This document shows positions 23,541 through 32,383 of a stretch of 64,000 bases of DNA, in pieces. Numbering within the stretch: position 1 is the first letter of the stretch; every line of letters begins with the position of its first letter. The stretch spans positions 1,240,001-1,304,000 of the forward strand of contig NZ_JAUSWV010000002.1 of assembly GCF_030815485.1 (NCBI RefSeq), read 5' to 3'. The notes under the pieces are model-generated. The model ran no database searches and was not told the DNA's origin. It was given only the letters and a program-made list of their open reading frames with translations. This DNA is from Streptomyces rishiriensis (GTDB lineage Bacteria > Actinomycetota > Actinomycetes > Streptomycetales > Streptomycetaceae). The position numbers and the translations under genes were made by a program.

Positions 23541-26473
23541 ACGGCACCGGCGTGGTCGTCGCGTGCGTTCAGCAGCGCCTCGACCCGCTCGGCGTCGGGG
23601 TGGTTCAGGCCGCGGAGGAGGACCAGGGCCTGCCTCCACGCGGTGCGGGCGCCCTCGTGGTCGCCGGTGGCCAGGTGGGTGTCGCCGACCCGGACGAGGA
23701 TGTCGGCCTCGATGTACGGCACACCCAGGTCCCGCAGCAGAGCGAGGGCGTTGCGGTAGCCGAGGAGCGCGTGCGGGTGGCGGCCGAGGTGGTGGTGGGC
23801 GTAGGCGATGCTGTCCCAGGTGGCGGCCTGGCCGTAGCGGTCGCCGAGTTGCTGGAGCATGGTGAGGGCCTCGAAGCAGTGCGTCAGGGCCTGCCGGTAC
23901 TCACCGAGCAGAGCGTGGTACCAGCCGACCGAGTTCAGCACGCTGGCCTGCGCCGCGCGGTCGCCGAGCGTACGGAACAGGCCGAGGGCGAACCGGTTGT
24001 GGCGCAGGGCGCCGGGCAGGTCGCCCCGCTGGTCGCACTCCCAGCCGAGACTGCGGTGGGTGTGGGCGCGGCCCGCGTCGTCGCCCAGCTCGGTGAAGAG
24101 CTCCAGGGCCCGTTCCAGTCGGGGAACGGACCGGGAGTGCAGACCGAGCCGGCCCTCCACGCGGGCCAGTCCCCGCAGACCGCGGGCCTCCAGCGCGGGC
24201 TCGGCGAGCCGCCGGGCGGCGTCGAGGGCGGTGCGCTGCACGGTGAACCCGTCGTGCCAGTGACCGCGCCGGTCGAAGAACGGTTCCAGGGACCAGGCCA
24301 GCTGGCAGGAGAGACGTTCCTGCACGGGCTCCCCGGACGCGGCGGCCGCCTCGACCACGGCGAGCAGCACCGCGTGCTCGGCACTGAGCCAGGCCAGGGC
24401 ACGGTCGTCGTCGGCGAGGGGTTCGGGGTGGACGCCCTCGGGCGCGGGCGGCGGGGGCAGCGGGTCGGCGTTGGGCGCCAGCAGCCGGTCCGCGGCGTGG
24501 GCGGTGTGCAGGTAGTGGTGGTACAGCCGGTCGAGGGCCGCCGAGCGGTCGGCCGAGGTGTGCCGTTCGTGGACGAGTTCGCCGGCGTGGGCGCGCAGCA
24601 GATCGTGGAAGGCGTAGCGGCCCGGCGCGGGTTCGCCGAGGAGGTGCAGCCCGGTCAGCTCGGCCAGCAGCAACCTGGTCCGGCGTACGGGCAGGCCCGC
24701 CAGGGCGGCCGCGGCCGGCAGGGAGAAGTGGGGGCCGGGGTGCAGCGCGAGCAACCGGAACAGCCGGGCGGCCTCGGCCGAGACCGCGCGCGAGGACCAG
24801 GAGAAGACCGTGCCGACGTCCACGGAGGCGTCGGAGCGGGCGAAGGCGTCGAGGCTGCCGTGCGCCTCGCGCAGTTCGGCGGCGACGGCGGCGAGCGGGA
24901 AGTGGGGGTGACCGGCGGCGCGGGCGGCGACACAGGCGAGGGCGAGGGGCAGTCCCGCGCACAGTTCGGTGATCTCGTCGGCCGCCCGGGGCTCGGCCGC
25001 GACCCGCGCCGCGCCCAGCCGCCGGACCAGGAAGGCCCTCGCCTGGACGGCGTCGAACGGGCGCAGGACCAGGGAGTGGGCGCCGTGGGCGGCGACCAGC
25101 CCCGGCAGTTCGTCGCGGCTGGTGACGATGGTGAGGCAGCCGGCCGTGCCGGGCAGCAGCGGCAGCACCTGCTCCGTGTCACGCGCGTTGTCGAGCACGA
25201 CGAGGACCCGGCGGCCGGCGAGCACGCTGCGGTAGAGCGCGGCCTGCGCGTCGATACCACGCGGGATGCGTTCCGGCGGCACGCCGAGCGCCGCGAGGAA
25301 CCCCCGGACGGCCTCCCCCGGGTCCAGGACGGCGCCGGACGGGTCGAAGCCGCGCAGATTGACGTAGAGCTGTCCGTCGGGGAACCGGTCGGCGACCCGG
25401 TGGGCCCAGTGCACCGCGAGTGCGGTCTTGCCCACGCCCGCCATACCGCGGATGGCGCTGATCACCACGGCCCCGGGCCGCGACCCGTCCGCGCCGGACA
25501 GCGCGAACGCCTCGTCGAGCTCGGCGTCCCGCCCGGTGAACATCGTTGTTCCGTGGGGAAGTTGGGCAGGCAGGGGAAGAGAGGTGGGAGGACGCGAGGG
25601 AGAGGAGGAGGGCGTGGGAGCCGACGGGGGCGCGGGCGCGGCGGGACCGTCCGGGGCGGGCCCCTCGCAGACGCCCGCCGGCCGGGCGGACGATCCCGTC
25701 GCCGCCTCCCGCACGCCGTGCAGCACCGCGTCGCGCGCGTCGCGCAGTTCCGCTCCGGGGTCGATCCCCAGTTCCTCCGCCAGCCTCGCCCGTACGGAGT
25801 CGTAGGCGGCCAGCGCCTGCGCGCGGTGGCCGGCCGCCGCCAGCGCGAGGAGCAGGCCCGCTTGGAGGGGTTCGTCCAACGGGTCCCGCGCGACGGCCTG
25901 TCGCAGCTCGGGCAGGACCGCGTCCGGCCTCCCGGCGCGCAGCGCGGCGTCCACCGCCTGCCGCACGGCGGCCGTCCGCTCACGTTCCACGGCGCCGAAC
26001 GCCGGGTGCGCACGGGCCTGCGCGGGAACACCGGCGGCGAGCGGCCCGCGCCACAGGGACAGTGCCTCGGTGAGCAGTTCGAGCGCCCGCGCGGGTGACC
26101 GGTGCGCGATCCGCCGCCCTTCCTCGCACAGGCCGCGAAACCTCGGCAGGTCACTGGAGTGACCGTCGGTCACCAGCCGGTATCCACCGGCGTCCCGGAG
26201 CAGCCAGCGCCCTTCCGCGCGGGCGGCGAGGCCGGGCTCCAGCAGCCGGCGCAGCGAACCCACGTGGCGCCGGACGACATTGACCGCGCTGCGCGGCGGA
26301 GCCGCCCCCCAGAGCACGTCGACGATCTCCCCCACGGCGACCGGCCGCCCCGCTCCGACCAGCAGCAGGGCCAGGAAGGCATGTTCCTGCGGTCCTCCGA
26401 GCTCCAGCTCCACGTCCCCCCGGAACACCCGAACGGCTCCCAGGACCGCGAACCGCACCGGCTCCAGCGGCAC
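23537..26473 (-). CDS. AfsR/SARP-family regulator with NB-ARC and TPR domains
   Basis: 978 residues from GTG. Domain order: winged HTH (FAVLGAVRVFRGDVELELGGPQ), BTAD (to RLAEELGIDPGAELRDAR), a short variable linker, NB-ARC (P-loop GMAGVGKTALAVHWAHR, Walker B VLVVLDNARD, HDLLRAHAGELV), and about eight TPR-like helical repeats (GLRGLARVEGRLGLHS to the end). This is the full AfsR architecture. Its HTH and NB-ARC parts are clearly homologous to the next gene, so the pair arose by tandem duplication with loss of TPRs in one copy. It opens the two-gene operon, divergent from the hydrolase at 26700. Confidence 0.9.
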   Translation of the reverse strand: MPLEPVRFAVLGAVRVFRGDVELELGGPQEHAFLALLLVGAGRPVAVGEIVDVLWGAAPPRSAVNVVRRHVGSLRRLLEPGLAARAEGRWLLRDAGGYRLVTDGHSSDLPRFRGLCEEGRRIAHRSPARALELLTEALSLWRGPLAAGVPAQARAHPAFGAVERERTAAVRQAVDAALRAGRPDAVLPELRQAVARDPLDEPLQAGLLLALAAAGHRAQALAAYDSVRARLAEELGIDPGAELRDARDAVLHGVREAATGSSARPAGVCEGPAPDGPAAPAPPSAPTPSSSPSRPPTSLPLPAQLPHGTTMFTGRDAELDEAFALSGADGSRPGAVVISAIRGMAGVGKTALAVHWAHRVADRFPDGQLYVNLRGFDPSGAVLDPGEAVRGFLAALGVPPERIPRGIDAQAALYRSVLAGRRVLVVLDNARDTEQVLPLLPGTAGCLTIVTSRDELPGLVAAHGAHSLVLRPFDAVQARAFLVRRLGAARVAAEPRAADEITELCAGLPLALACVAARAAGHPHFPLAAVAAELREAHGSLDAFARSDASVDVGTVFSWSSRAVSAEAARLFRLLALHPGPHFSLPAAAALAGLPVRRTRLLLAELTGLHLLGEPAPGRYAFHDLLRAHAGELVHERHTSADRSAALDRLYHHYLHTAHAADRLLAPNADPLPPPPAPEGVHPEPLADDDRALAWLSAEHAVLLAVVEAAAASGEPVQERLSCQLAWSLEPFFDRRGHWHDGFTVQRTALDAARRLAEPALEARGLRGLARVEGRLGLHSRSVPRLERALELFTELGDDAGRAHTHRSLGWECDQRGDLPGALRHNRFALGLFRTLGDRAAQASVLNSVGWYHALLGEYRQALTHCFEALTMLQQLGDRYGQAATWDSIAYAHHHLGRHPHALLGYRNALALLRDLGVPYIEADILVRVGDTHLATGDHEGARTAWRQALVLLRGLNHPDAERVEALLNARDDHAGAV

Positions 26474-26583
26474 GCCGTCCCCCTCTCGCCGATCTTCCTC
26501 TCCGGCTTCGACTGTACGACAGCAGCGAAGTTACCCAGAGTTACGTGCGGCGTCGTTCCGGCTGTTCAGGGCCGAAGATAAAA

Positions 26584-26619
26584 CCTAGTTGCACTAGCTG
26601 AAAACCTAGGGATACTAGG
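26584..26619. promoter_or_regulatory. Twin CTAG palindromes in the SARP-hydrolase intergenic region
   Basis: CCTAGTTGCACTAGC (26584-26598) contains CTAGT-TGC-ACTAG, and CCTAGGGATACTAGG (26605-26619) is CCTAG-N5-CTAGG. The starts are 21 bp apart, two helical turns, and CTAG is rare in this genome type. This looks like a two-site operator for a dimeric regulator of the hydrolase, the SARP operon, or both. Confidence 0.55.
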
Positions 26620-26699
26620 CAACGGGCTGCGCGAGTGCCCCGGCCGCACGGACGACCCCTGCGGACGGCCCCCTTACGGACATCTCACTGGAGCAAGCC

Positions 26700-27605
26700 A
26701 TGAAACCGCCCCGGACCGGCACCCTGGCAGTGCCCGGCGCCACCCTCCACTACGAGACGCTCGGCAGCGGACCGGTCCTGCTGCTCATCCCCGGCGGCGC
26801 CGGTGACGCCGGCGTGTACGCGGGGATGGCGCCGGAACTGGCCACCCGCTACACGGTGGTCTCGTACGACCCCCGCGGCCTGTCCCGCAGCCCCCTCGAC
26901 GGCCCGGTGGACGCGCCACGCGCCGACGAAGAGGTACCGGTCTGGAGCGACGACGCCCGCCGGTTGCTCGATCTGCTCTCCCCCGGCGAGGAGGCGGTCG
27001 TCCTCGGGTGCAGCTCCGGCGCGGTCGTCGCGGTGGAGCTGCTCGCCCGGTACCCGGACCGGCTGCGCCGGGTGGTCGCGCACGAACCGCCGCTGCTGGA
27101 GCTCCTGGAGGATCCCGCCCCGCATCGAGCGCTGTTCGCCGAGGTCCGCGAGATCTTCCTCGCCGAGGGCGCCGACGCCGCCATGACCCGGCTCGGCGAG
27201 GGGCTGGCGGACGGATCTGCCGGGCAGGCGCCCGCCCGGCCGACGGAACTGCCGCCCGAAATCCGGGAGATGGCCGCCCGGATGCACACCAATCTGCCGG
27301 TCTTCCTGGGCCGCGTCCTGCGCCCGTTCTCCTCGGCCGTGCCCGATCTCGCCGCGCTCCGGCCGGTGGCCCACAAACTGGTGCCGGCCGCCGGACGCGA
27401 CTCCCGCCGCCAACTCCCCCTGTACGGGCCGGCCGAGCGCCTCGCGGAGCTTGTGGGATCCGGGCTCGTCGAGTTCCCGGGTGGCCACCTCGCAGCCGTC
27501 GAGTCCCCGAAGGAGTTCGCCGATCACCTGCTGACGGTGCTGGACCGACCGGCCGCGGGGTCCGGGGCGACGTCGCCCCGGACCCCGCGGCCGTGGACCG
27601 GGTGA
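26700..27605 (+). CDS. Alpha/beta hydrolase
   Basis: 301 residues. HYETLGSGPVLLLIPGGAGDAGVY is the oxyanion region, YDPRGLSRS follows strand 4, and LGCSSGAVVAVELLARYP holds the nucleophile elbow (G-C-S-S-G, about residue 105). The C-terminal FPGGHLAAVESPKEFADHL holds the probable catalytic His. It resembles small-molecule hydrolases/haloperoxidase-like enzymes of Streptomyces; the substrate is unknown. It starts with ATG and has GGAG upstream. The twin CTAG operator lies just upstream, and the last codons are formed by a 44-bp palindrome. Confidence 0.85.
   Translation: MKPPRTGTLAVPGATLHYETLGSGPVLLLIPGGAGDAGVYAGMAPELATRYTVVSYDPRGLSRSPLDGPVDAPRADEEVPVWSDDARRLLDLLSPGEEAVVLGCSSGAVVAVELLARYPDRLRRVVAHEPPLLELLEDPAPHRALFAEVREIFLAEGADAAMTRLGEGLADGSAGQAPARPTELPPEIREMAARMHTNLPVFLGRVLRPFSSAVPDLAALRPVAHKLVPAAGRDSRRQLPLYGPAERLAELVGSGLVEFPGGHLAAVESPKEFADHLLTVLDRPAAGSGATSPRTPRPWTG
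27550..27593. terminator. 44-bp perfect palindrome at the 3' end of the hydrolase gene
   Basis: The sequence from 27550 to 27593 is an uninterrupted perfect palindrome (22+22 bp, almost all G/C, centre GACGTC). It lies inside the last codons of the hydrolase gene, before the convergent DUF6355 gene. It most simply works as a bidirectional terminator overlapping coding sequence. Confidence 0.7.
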
Positions 27606-27612
27606 CCGCCGG

Positions 27613-27906
27613 TCAGCAGGTGCGGCCGGTGTAGTGCGCGCCCTGGATCTTGGCGGCGGATCCCAGCCAGGACGTGCCGGGACCGACGCAGCGCTCGTAG
27701 TCGGCCGCCCAGGCCACGTCGACCTTGATGACCACGCGTGAGCCGTCCGAGGTGCAGTGGTTGTAGAAGGCGTCGGAACCGGTCTCGTAGAAGCCGCACG
27801 GGTCCGCGGCCGCGGGACCGGCGGTGGCGGCGGTCAGCGCCCCCGAAAAGGTGAGGACGAGAGCGACGGAACCGAGGGTGCTGAGCACCGTACGACGAAC
27901 ACGCAC
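27613..27906 (-). CDS. Small secreted DUF6355-like protein
   Basis: 97 residues from GTG behind AAGGAG. A Sec signal (VRVRRTVLSTLG, hydrophobic core, AAA cleavage site near residue 33) precedes a mature domain with DPCGFYETGSDAFYNHC, VDVAWAADYERCVGPG and a terminal Cys. The four cysteines could form two disulfides. This pattern matches the DUF6355 'natural product biosynthesis' family; the function is uncertain. It converges with the hydrolase gene over the palindrome. Confidence 0.78.
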   Translation of the reverse strand: MRVRRTVLSTLGSVALVLTFSGALTAATAGPAAADPCGFYETGSDAFYNHCTSDGSRVVIKVDVAWAADYERCVGPGTSWLGSAAKIQGAHYTGRTC

Positions 27907-28244
27907 AGCGGAACTCCTTGCCGACAAATGACGGGCGGTAGCGGGAAAAGCCCAGGTCCGACGAGGGACGTGAGGCCTGCACCAGGATCGTGGCGGACGC
28001 CTCGCGGGTGATCGAACGACGGGCCCGTTCACCCTGCGAATCGTTTCGCCGCTACTCCGTTGGAGTGGTCGGCCCCGCACAAGCGACTAGGCGGTGCCGG
28101 ATCCCTGGGATGGCGGGCCGCTTCACCCGGGTGAGCGCCTTGAGTGGTGGAGCGGCGCTTACTGACTGACGGTGGATCACGTCAGGCCGGGTCGTGTCAG
28201 CTGACGAAGTGTCGGCTGCCCGGTCGTGACGGAAGGACCATCAG

Positions 28245-28928
28245 ATGCGTTCTGCTCGCATGATCCTGGCCACCGCGGCGGCTTCGGCCGCCCTCGCCAT
28301 CGGCGCCCCCGGTGCCTACGCCGCCGGTGACACGGACCACGACGACTCCTCCTGGAGCAAGGAGGACAGCTCCTCGTACAGCGACGAGCACGGCAAGGAG
28401 GACGGCTCGTCGTCCGCCAAGGAGGAGGACTCGTCGTCCGCCAAGGAGGAGGACTCGTCGTCCGCCAAGGAGGAGGACTCGTCGTCCGCCAAGGAGGAGG
28501 ACTCCTCCTACGGCAAGGAGCACGGCAAGGAAGAGCACGGCAAGGAGGAGAGCGGCAAGGAAGAGAGCGGCAAGGAGGAGCACGACTCCCCGCACGGTGG
28601 CATGCACACCGGCGGCGGCGCGCTCGCCTCGGTCAACGACAGCAGCGACCGCGGCGCGGCCAAGGACCCCAGGTTCGACCCCGAGACGTACAAGGACAAG
28701 GACGCCGAGAGCGGCGGTGAGCACGGCAAGGACTCCTGGAACGGCGGCAAGGAAGAGGAGTCCGGCGGCTGGAGCAAGGAGCACGACAAGCCCAGCGGCG
28801 GCATGCACACCGGCGGCGGCGCCCTCGCCGGCCCGTCGGCGACCGCGGCCGGACTCGGCGTCCTCGCCGTCGCCGGCACCGGCATCTACGCCCTGCGCCG
28901 CAAGAAGACGGTGGGGGGTGTGGCCTGA
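28245..28928 (+). CDS. Secreted low-complexity surface protein with HTGGGAL motif and C-terminal membrane anchor (copy 1)
   Basis: 227 residues. Signal peptide MRSARMILATAAASAALAIG with an AYA site near residue 26. A Ser/Lys/Glu/Asp/His-rich, probably disordered stalk has four SSSAKEED repeats and several HGKE/SGKEE repeats. PHGGMHTGGGALASV lies in the middle. The C-terminus is PSGGMHTGGGALAG, a hydrophobic stretch of about 20 residues and RRKK plus a few residues. That tail has the layout of a sortase cell-wall sorting signal, with TG in the right place but no LPXTG or LAXTG. A close paralogue (54982-55575) sits beside a sortase gene. It is probably wall-anchored; the function is unknown. 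Confidence 0.8.
   Translation: MRSARMILATAAASAALAIGAPGAYAAGDTDHDDSSWSKEDSSSYSDEHGKEDGSSSAKEEDSSSAKEEDSSSAKEEDSSSAKEEDSSYGKEHGKEEHGKEESGKEESGKEEHDSPHGGMHTGGGALASVNDSSDRGAAKDPRFDPETYKDKDAESGGEHGKDSWNGGKEEESGGWSKEHDKPSGGMHTGGGALAGPSATAAGLGVLAVAGTGIYALRRKKTVGGVA
28407..28502 (+). repeat. 24-bp in-frame tandem repeat (SSSAKEED x4)
   Basis: Four consecutive 24-bp units encode SSSAKEED in the stalk of copy 1. They are absent from the paralogue at 55 kb, so repeat number has changed since the duplication. Confidence 0.85.
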
Positions 28929-28956
28929 CCCATGCCTGACGCGATAGCGAAGCCGC

Positions 28957-28989
28957 GGCCGCCACACATGCCCCCCCCCTGTGGCGGCC
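28957..28989 (+). terminator. Hairpin terminator of surface-protein copy 1
   Basis: GGCCGCCACA (28957-28966) pairs with TGTGGCGGCC (28980-28989) around a loop holding a run of nine C. The same hairpin, slightly altered, follows the second copy. Confidence 0.75.
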
Positions 28990-29141
28990 CGGCCTGCTGT
29001 CCGCAGACCCCGTCCTCGTCGGCCGGGCCGCCACCGGCCGGATCGCGGGCGGGAACCACTACTCCCCTGTCGGCCCGTCCCCTTCGCCCCTACACTGACA
29101 AATTGTAGACGTGCGGGCGCAGTTGACCGGGGGGAGCCGCC

Positions 29142-30725
29142 ATGTCGGGGGACCAGTACGGCAGATACAACGACACCGACCACAACACCTTCCACTACGT
29201 GCCGCCCATGCCGGCGGCCCCGCCGCCGGCGCCGGCGGACGGAGCTCGGGCCGTCGCGGTGGCCGTGCTCAACCTCAGTGGTCTGGGCCTCGGTTACGCG
29301 CTGGTGCGCCGCTGGGCCCTGATGGCGCTGTGCTGGACCGCCACCGCCGTCCTGCTGTTCGTGGCGCTGCCGGCCGACCCGGACGGTGTCCCGGGCTTCG
29401 CCCTCGTCCTGTACGTCCTCTTCCTCCTCGCGGTGACGGCGGACGGCGCGCGCGTGGGACTGCGCACCCGGCTGGCGGGGCTGCGGCAGGCGCCGCTCGC
29501 GCTCGGGCTCGGACTGCTGCTCCTCGTCGTGCCGGCCGGGGGCGTCGTGCTGTACGACGGCGCGCGCGACGAAGCGACCCAGCAGATGCTCCTCGACCGG
29601 CTCGACGAGGCCGACCGGCTCGTGCAGACCGCCGGCGACAAGACCTTCGCGTCGGCCCGGGCCGACTACCGCAAGGCGCTCGGCGTCTACGCGGACCTCC
29701 GCTCCGACCACCCCGGCTCCAAGGCGGCCGAGCGGGTGCCCGCACGGATGAAGACCTACTACACGACGGTCGGAGCCGCGTACGCGCAGGGCGAGTACTG
29801 CGAGGCGGTGGAGCCGCTGAAGTATCTGCGCACGGTCCCCGAGAGCCTGCCCGGGACGGACCTCGGGGCGCTGAAGACCTGGCCCGACGACCGCCTGGCC
29901 ACCTCGCTGTACGAATGCGCGTCGACGGCGCTCACGGCGGGCGAGGCCGACTGGTCGTCGCAGTACGGCGAACTGCTCACCACCTTCCCCGACTCGGAGC
30001 AGGCCGCGAAGGTCGAACCGGCGGTCGCCGCCGCCGTCGTCCGCACGGAGAAGGACCTGCACGGGGCCGAACCCTGCTCCGCGGTCCAGCGGCTGCGCAC
30101 GCTCGGCTCCCAGATCGACGGTCTCGAGGCCGGGCAGGCGGACATCGGCGCCGCTCTCGACAAGGACAGCCGACGGGCCACGGGCAGCGCCGACACCGGC
30201 ACGTACACGTGTGGCGTGGACCAGTACCGGGACGGCGATTTCGAGTCGGCGCAGACGACGATGACCGAGTACGCCTCCGCCCACAAGACCGCCAGGAACG
30301 CCGGCCTGGCGAAGAAGATCGCCATAGCGGCGGAGATCGCGCAGACCGTGCCGGCCGCGGGCAAGAAGCTGCCGACGACCCGTACCGGCGGCAGCATCTC
30401 GGTCACCGTGCAGAACGACAGTCCCGACGCTGTCACGGTCCTCTTCACGGGTCCGGTCACCGGCAGCTTCACCCTCAAGGCCTGCGGCAGCTGCAAGGCG
30501 TACTCCCTCGGCAGCACCCTCAGCCCGTCGTTCGAGCCGTGCAGCGACAGCGGCAGGAACTATCCGCAGCGCACGATCAGCCTGCCGGTCGGCACGACGT
30601 ACTTCCTGCACAAGCCGAACGGCGACAGCCTCGCCACGCCCGCCTCGGACACGGCCAAGCTCGAGTCGGGTTATGTCTACACGGAGTGCGCCTACACGAC
30701 GCAGAGCCTGGGAACGGGCCTCTGA
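29142..30725 (+). CDS. Membrane protein with extracytoplasmic helical domain, unknown function
   Basis: 527 residues. A Tyr/Pro-rich cytoplasmic start (to about residue 33) precedes four hydrophobic segments (about 36-55, 60-78, 84-101, 118-138). A long polar region follows (about 140-400) of helical pairs that look TPR-like, with DEADRLVQTAGDKTFASARADY, YCEAVEPLKYLR and FPDSEQAAK. The last 110 residues (GGSISVTVQNDSPDAVTVLFTGP to the end) are strand-rich with a CGSC motif. I know similar Streptomyces membrane proteins but no function. ATG follows GGGGGGAG. Transcription is presumably independent of the surface-protein gene because of the hairpin between them. Confidence 0.75.
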   Translation: MSGDQYGRYNDTDHNTFHYVPPMPAAPPPAPADGARAVAVAVLNLSGLGLGYALVRRWALMALCWTATAVLLFVALPADPDGVPGFALVLYVLFLLAVTADGARVGLRTRLAGLRQAPLALGLGLLLLVVPAGGVVLYDGARDEATQQMLLDRLDEADRLVQTAGDKTFASARADYRKALGVYADLRSDHPGSKAAERVPARMKTYYTTVGAAYAQGEYCEAVEPLKYLRTVPESLPGTDLGALKTWPDDRLATSLYECASTALTAGEADWSSQYGELLTTFPDSEQAAKVEPAVAAAVVRTEKDLHGAEPCSAVQRLRTLGSQIDGLEAGQADIGAALDKDSRRATGSADTGTYTCGVDQYRDGDFESAQTTMTEYASAHKTARNAGLAKKIAIAAEIAQTVPAAGKKLPTTRTGGSISVTVQNDSPDAVTVLFTGPVTGSFTLKACGSCKAYSLGSTLSPSFEPCSDSGRNYPQRTISLPVGTTYFLHKPNGDSLATPASDTAKLESGYVYTECAYTTQSLGTGL

Positions 30726-30871
30726 ATTCCTTGTGAAAACACGGAGGATTTCCGTCCGTTGAATGTGCGTCAGCCCCGCGTCGTGTTACCTGTGGGTCTC
30801 ATGTGACGGGTGATAAGGTGCGCCGGAATTCTCTCGCGCAGCGCCCCCACACGAAAGCCTTGAGATCCTCC

Positions 30872-32243
30872 ATGAACGACATAACGGCGGAAACACCCGT
30901 GCATTCCCTTGCCCCGGGCGGACGACGCCGGCACCGCAAGGCCAAGCAGAGCAGTGCCGGCGTCCGGCGGGCGATCGTGCTCGCGCTGGCCCTGCCCGTC
31001 ACCTCCGCGGCTCTGGCCGGCCCCTCGGCGTTCGCCGCCGAGAAGGGCATCGGCACCACGGCCGAGGACACCGCGGCGGGCCCGACGCTCGGCGCCGACG
31101 ACCGGCAGATGGTCGCCAACCTCGAGAGCCGGGTCCTCGATCAGCGACTGGGGTCCGAGGTCAGCGGTGTGGTCCTCGACTCCGCGTCCGACACCACCCT
31201 GTGGGACCACAACGGGGCGACCGCGCTGATGCCCGCGTCCAACACCAAGCTCGCCACGGCGACCGCCGCCCTGACCGTGCTCGGCCCGGACCACAGGTTC
31301 ACCACGAAGGTCGTCTACGGCAACGGCACCCTGACCGTGGTCGGGGGCGGCGACCGCACGCTGACCGGCGCCGACCTCGCCGAACTGGCGAAGACCGCGG
31401 TCGCCGGCCTCAAGGCGGCGGGGCTGACGTCGGTGAAGGTCGCCGTGGACGACAGTCTCTTCGCCGAACCGAGCCTGGCCGACGGCTGGAACACCGGCTA
31501 CTACCCCGACTCCGTCGCCCCGGTGCGCGCACTGGTCGTCGACGGGCACGGAGTGCAGGACACCTCGATCGACGCCGGGCAGGCCTTCGCCCAGCAGCTG
31601 ACGGCGGCCGGCGTCACCGTCGACGGAGCGGTCACCCGGGCCGGGGCGAGTCCGCGCGACGCCCCGGTGGCACGGCACCGGGGCGTCGCTGTCGGAGATC
31701 GTCCACAAGATGATCAAGGTGAGCGACAACAACATCGCCGAGACCCTGCTGCGGATGACCGCGCTCGGCGCGGGCCGCCCGGCCACCTTCGAGGGCGGCA
31801 CGGAAGTCGTCCGCCAGGTGCTCAGCCTCCGGTACGGCGTCTCCCTCGACCATTTCGAGATCCACGACGGAAGCGGCCTTTCGCGGGCCAATCGCATTCC
31901 GGCGGCCACGTTGGCGGAAATCCTCGAACTGCTGACGGAATCCCGTTACTCCTCCACTCTGGGCTCCATTCTCGACGGATTGCCCGTCTCCGGCGAGGCC
32001 GGCAGCACGCTCGGACCGGAATGGGGCCGCTTCGACGACGTGAACTCCTCGTGCGCGGTCGGCAAGGTGCACGCGAAGACCGGCACCCTGACCGGAGCCA
32101 TCGCCCTGAGCGGTCTGACGCAGGGCAAGGACGGCAAGTGGAAGGTCTTCTCCTTCGTGGAGAACAACTCCACGGCCAACCCGAACGACATCAAGGACGC
32201 CATGGACGGCCTCGCGGCCACCGTGAACGGCTGCTGGGCGTAG
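30872..32243 (+). pseudogene. D-alanyl-D-alanine carboxypeptidase/endopeptidase (PBP4/DacB, S13 family) with a frameshift
   Basis: Two frames together give one S13 penicillin-binding protein. The first (30872 to about 31680) has a signal/anchor segment and the SxxK motif in PASNTKLATATAALTVLG. The second (from about 31680 to 32243) has SDN in KMIKVSDNNIAETLLR and KTG in KVHAKTGTLTG. The join lies near 31670-31685, where one missing base would explain the shift: PVARHRG in frame 1, ASLSEIVHKM in frame 2. As written, a product from the first frame loses the SDN and KTG active-site motifs. It could be a real null mutation, an assembly error at a G/C run, or, less likely, programmed frameshifting. 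Confidence 0.8.
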
Positions 32244-32263
32244 CGAAGACGTCCGCTCGGAGC

Positions 32264-32292
32264 GAGGGCCGGCACCTCCGGGGCCGGCCCTC
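32264..32292 (+). terminator. Hairpin terminator after the carboxypeptidase gene
   Basis: GAGGGCCGGC (32264-32273) pairs with GCCGGCCCTC (32283-32292), loop 9 nt, 21 bp after the stop. Confidence 0.75.
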
Positions 32293-32383
32293 TGGCGTCA
32301 CGGCCAGCCCTGTCCGGATGTGGCCCACACCACAAGAAAACGCTACCGTTTCGATGATGTCGAGGGCTAGTGTGTCCATCAAG

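Larger units (their letters stand above)
28166..28989 (+). repeat. Inverted duplication, copy 1 (surface-protein locus)
   Basis: This block covers about 80 bp of upstream sequence, the surface-protein gene and its terminator. It is nearly identical, in reverse orientation, to 54925-55655. Differences are mainly indels in the low-complexity coding repeats. The shared upstream part includes GACGGTGGATCACGTC and a 40-bp stretch up to the start codon. Confidence 0.85.

Noticed and set aside
21246-26098. Two antisense open frames of about 840 codons each opposite the SARP genes
   Set aside because: They are shadows of the SARP coding sequence; the sense frames have full domain sets and coupled starts.
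21282-26473. SARP pair as regulators of the spore-pigment cluster
   Set aside because: The pigment genes are over 20 kb away and whiE loci are normally controlled by sporulation sigma factors; nothing in the sequence links them.
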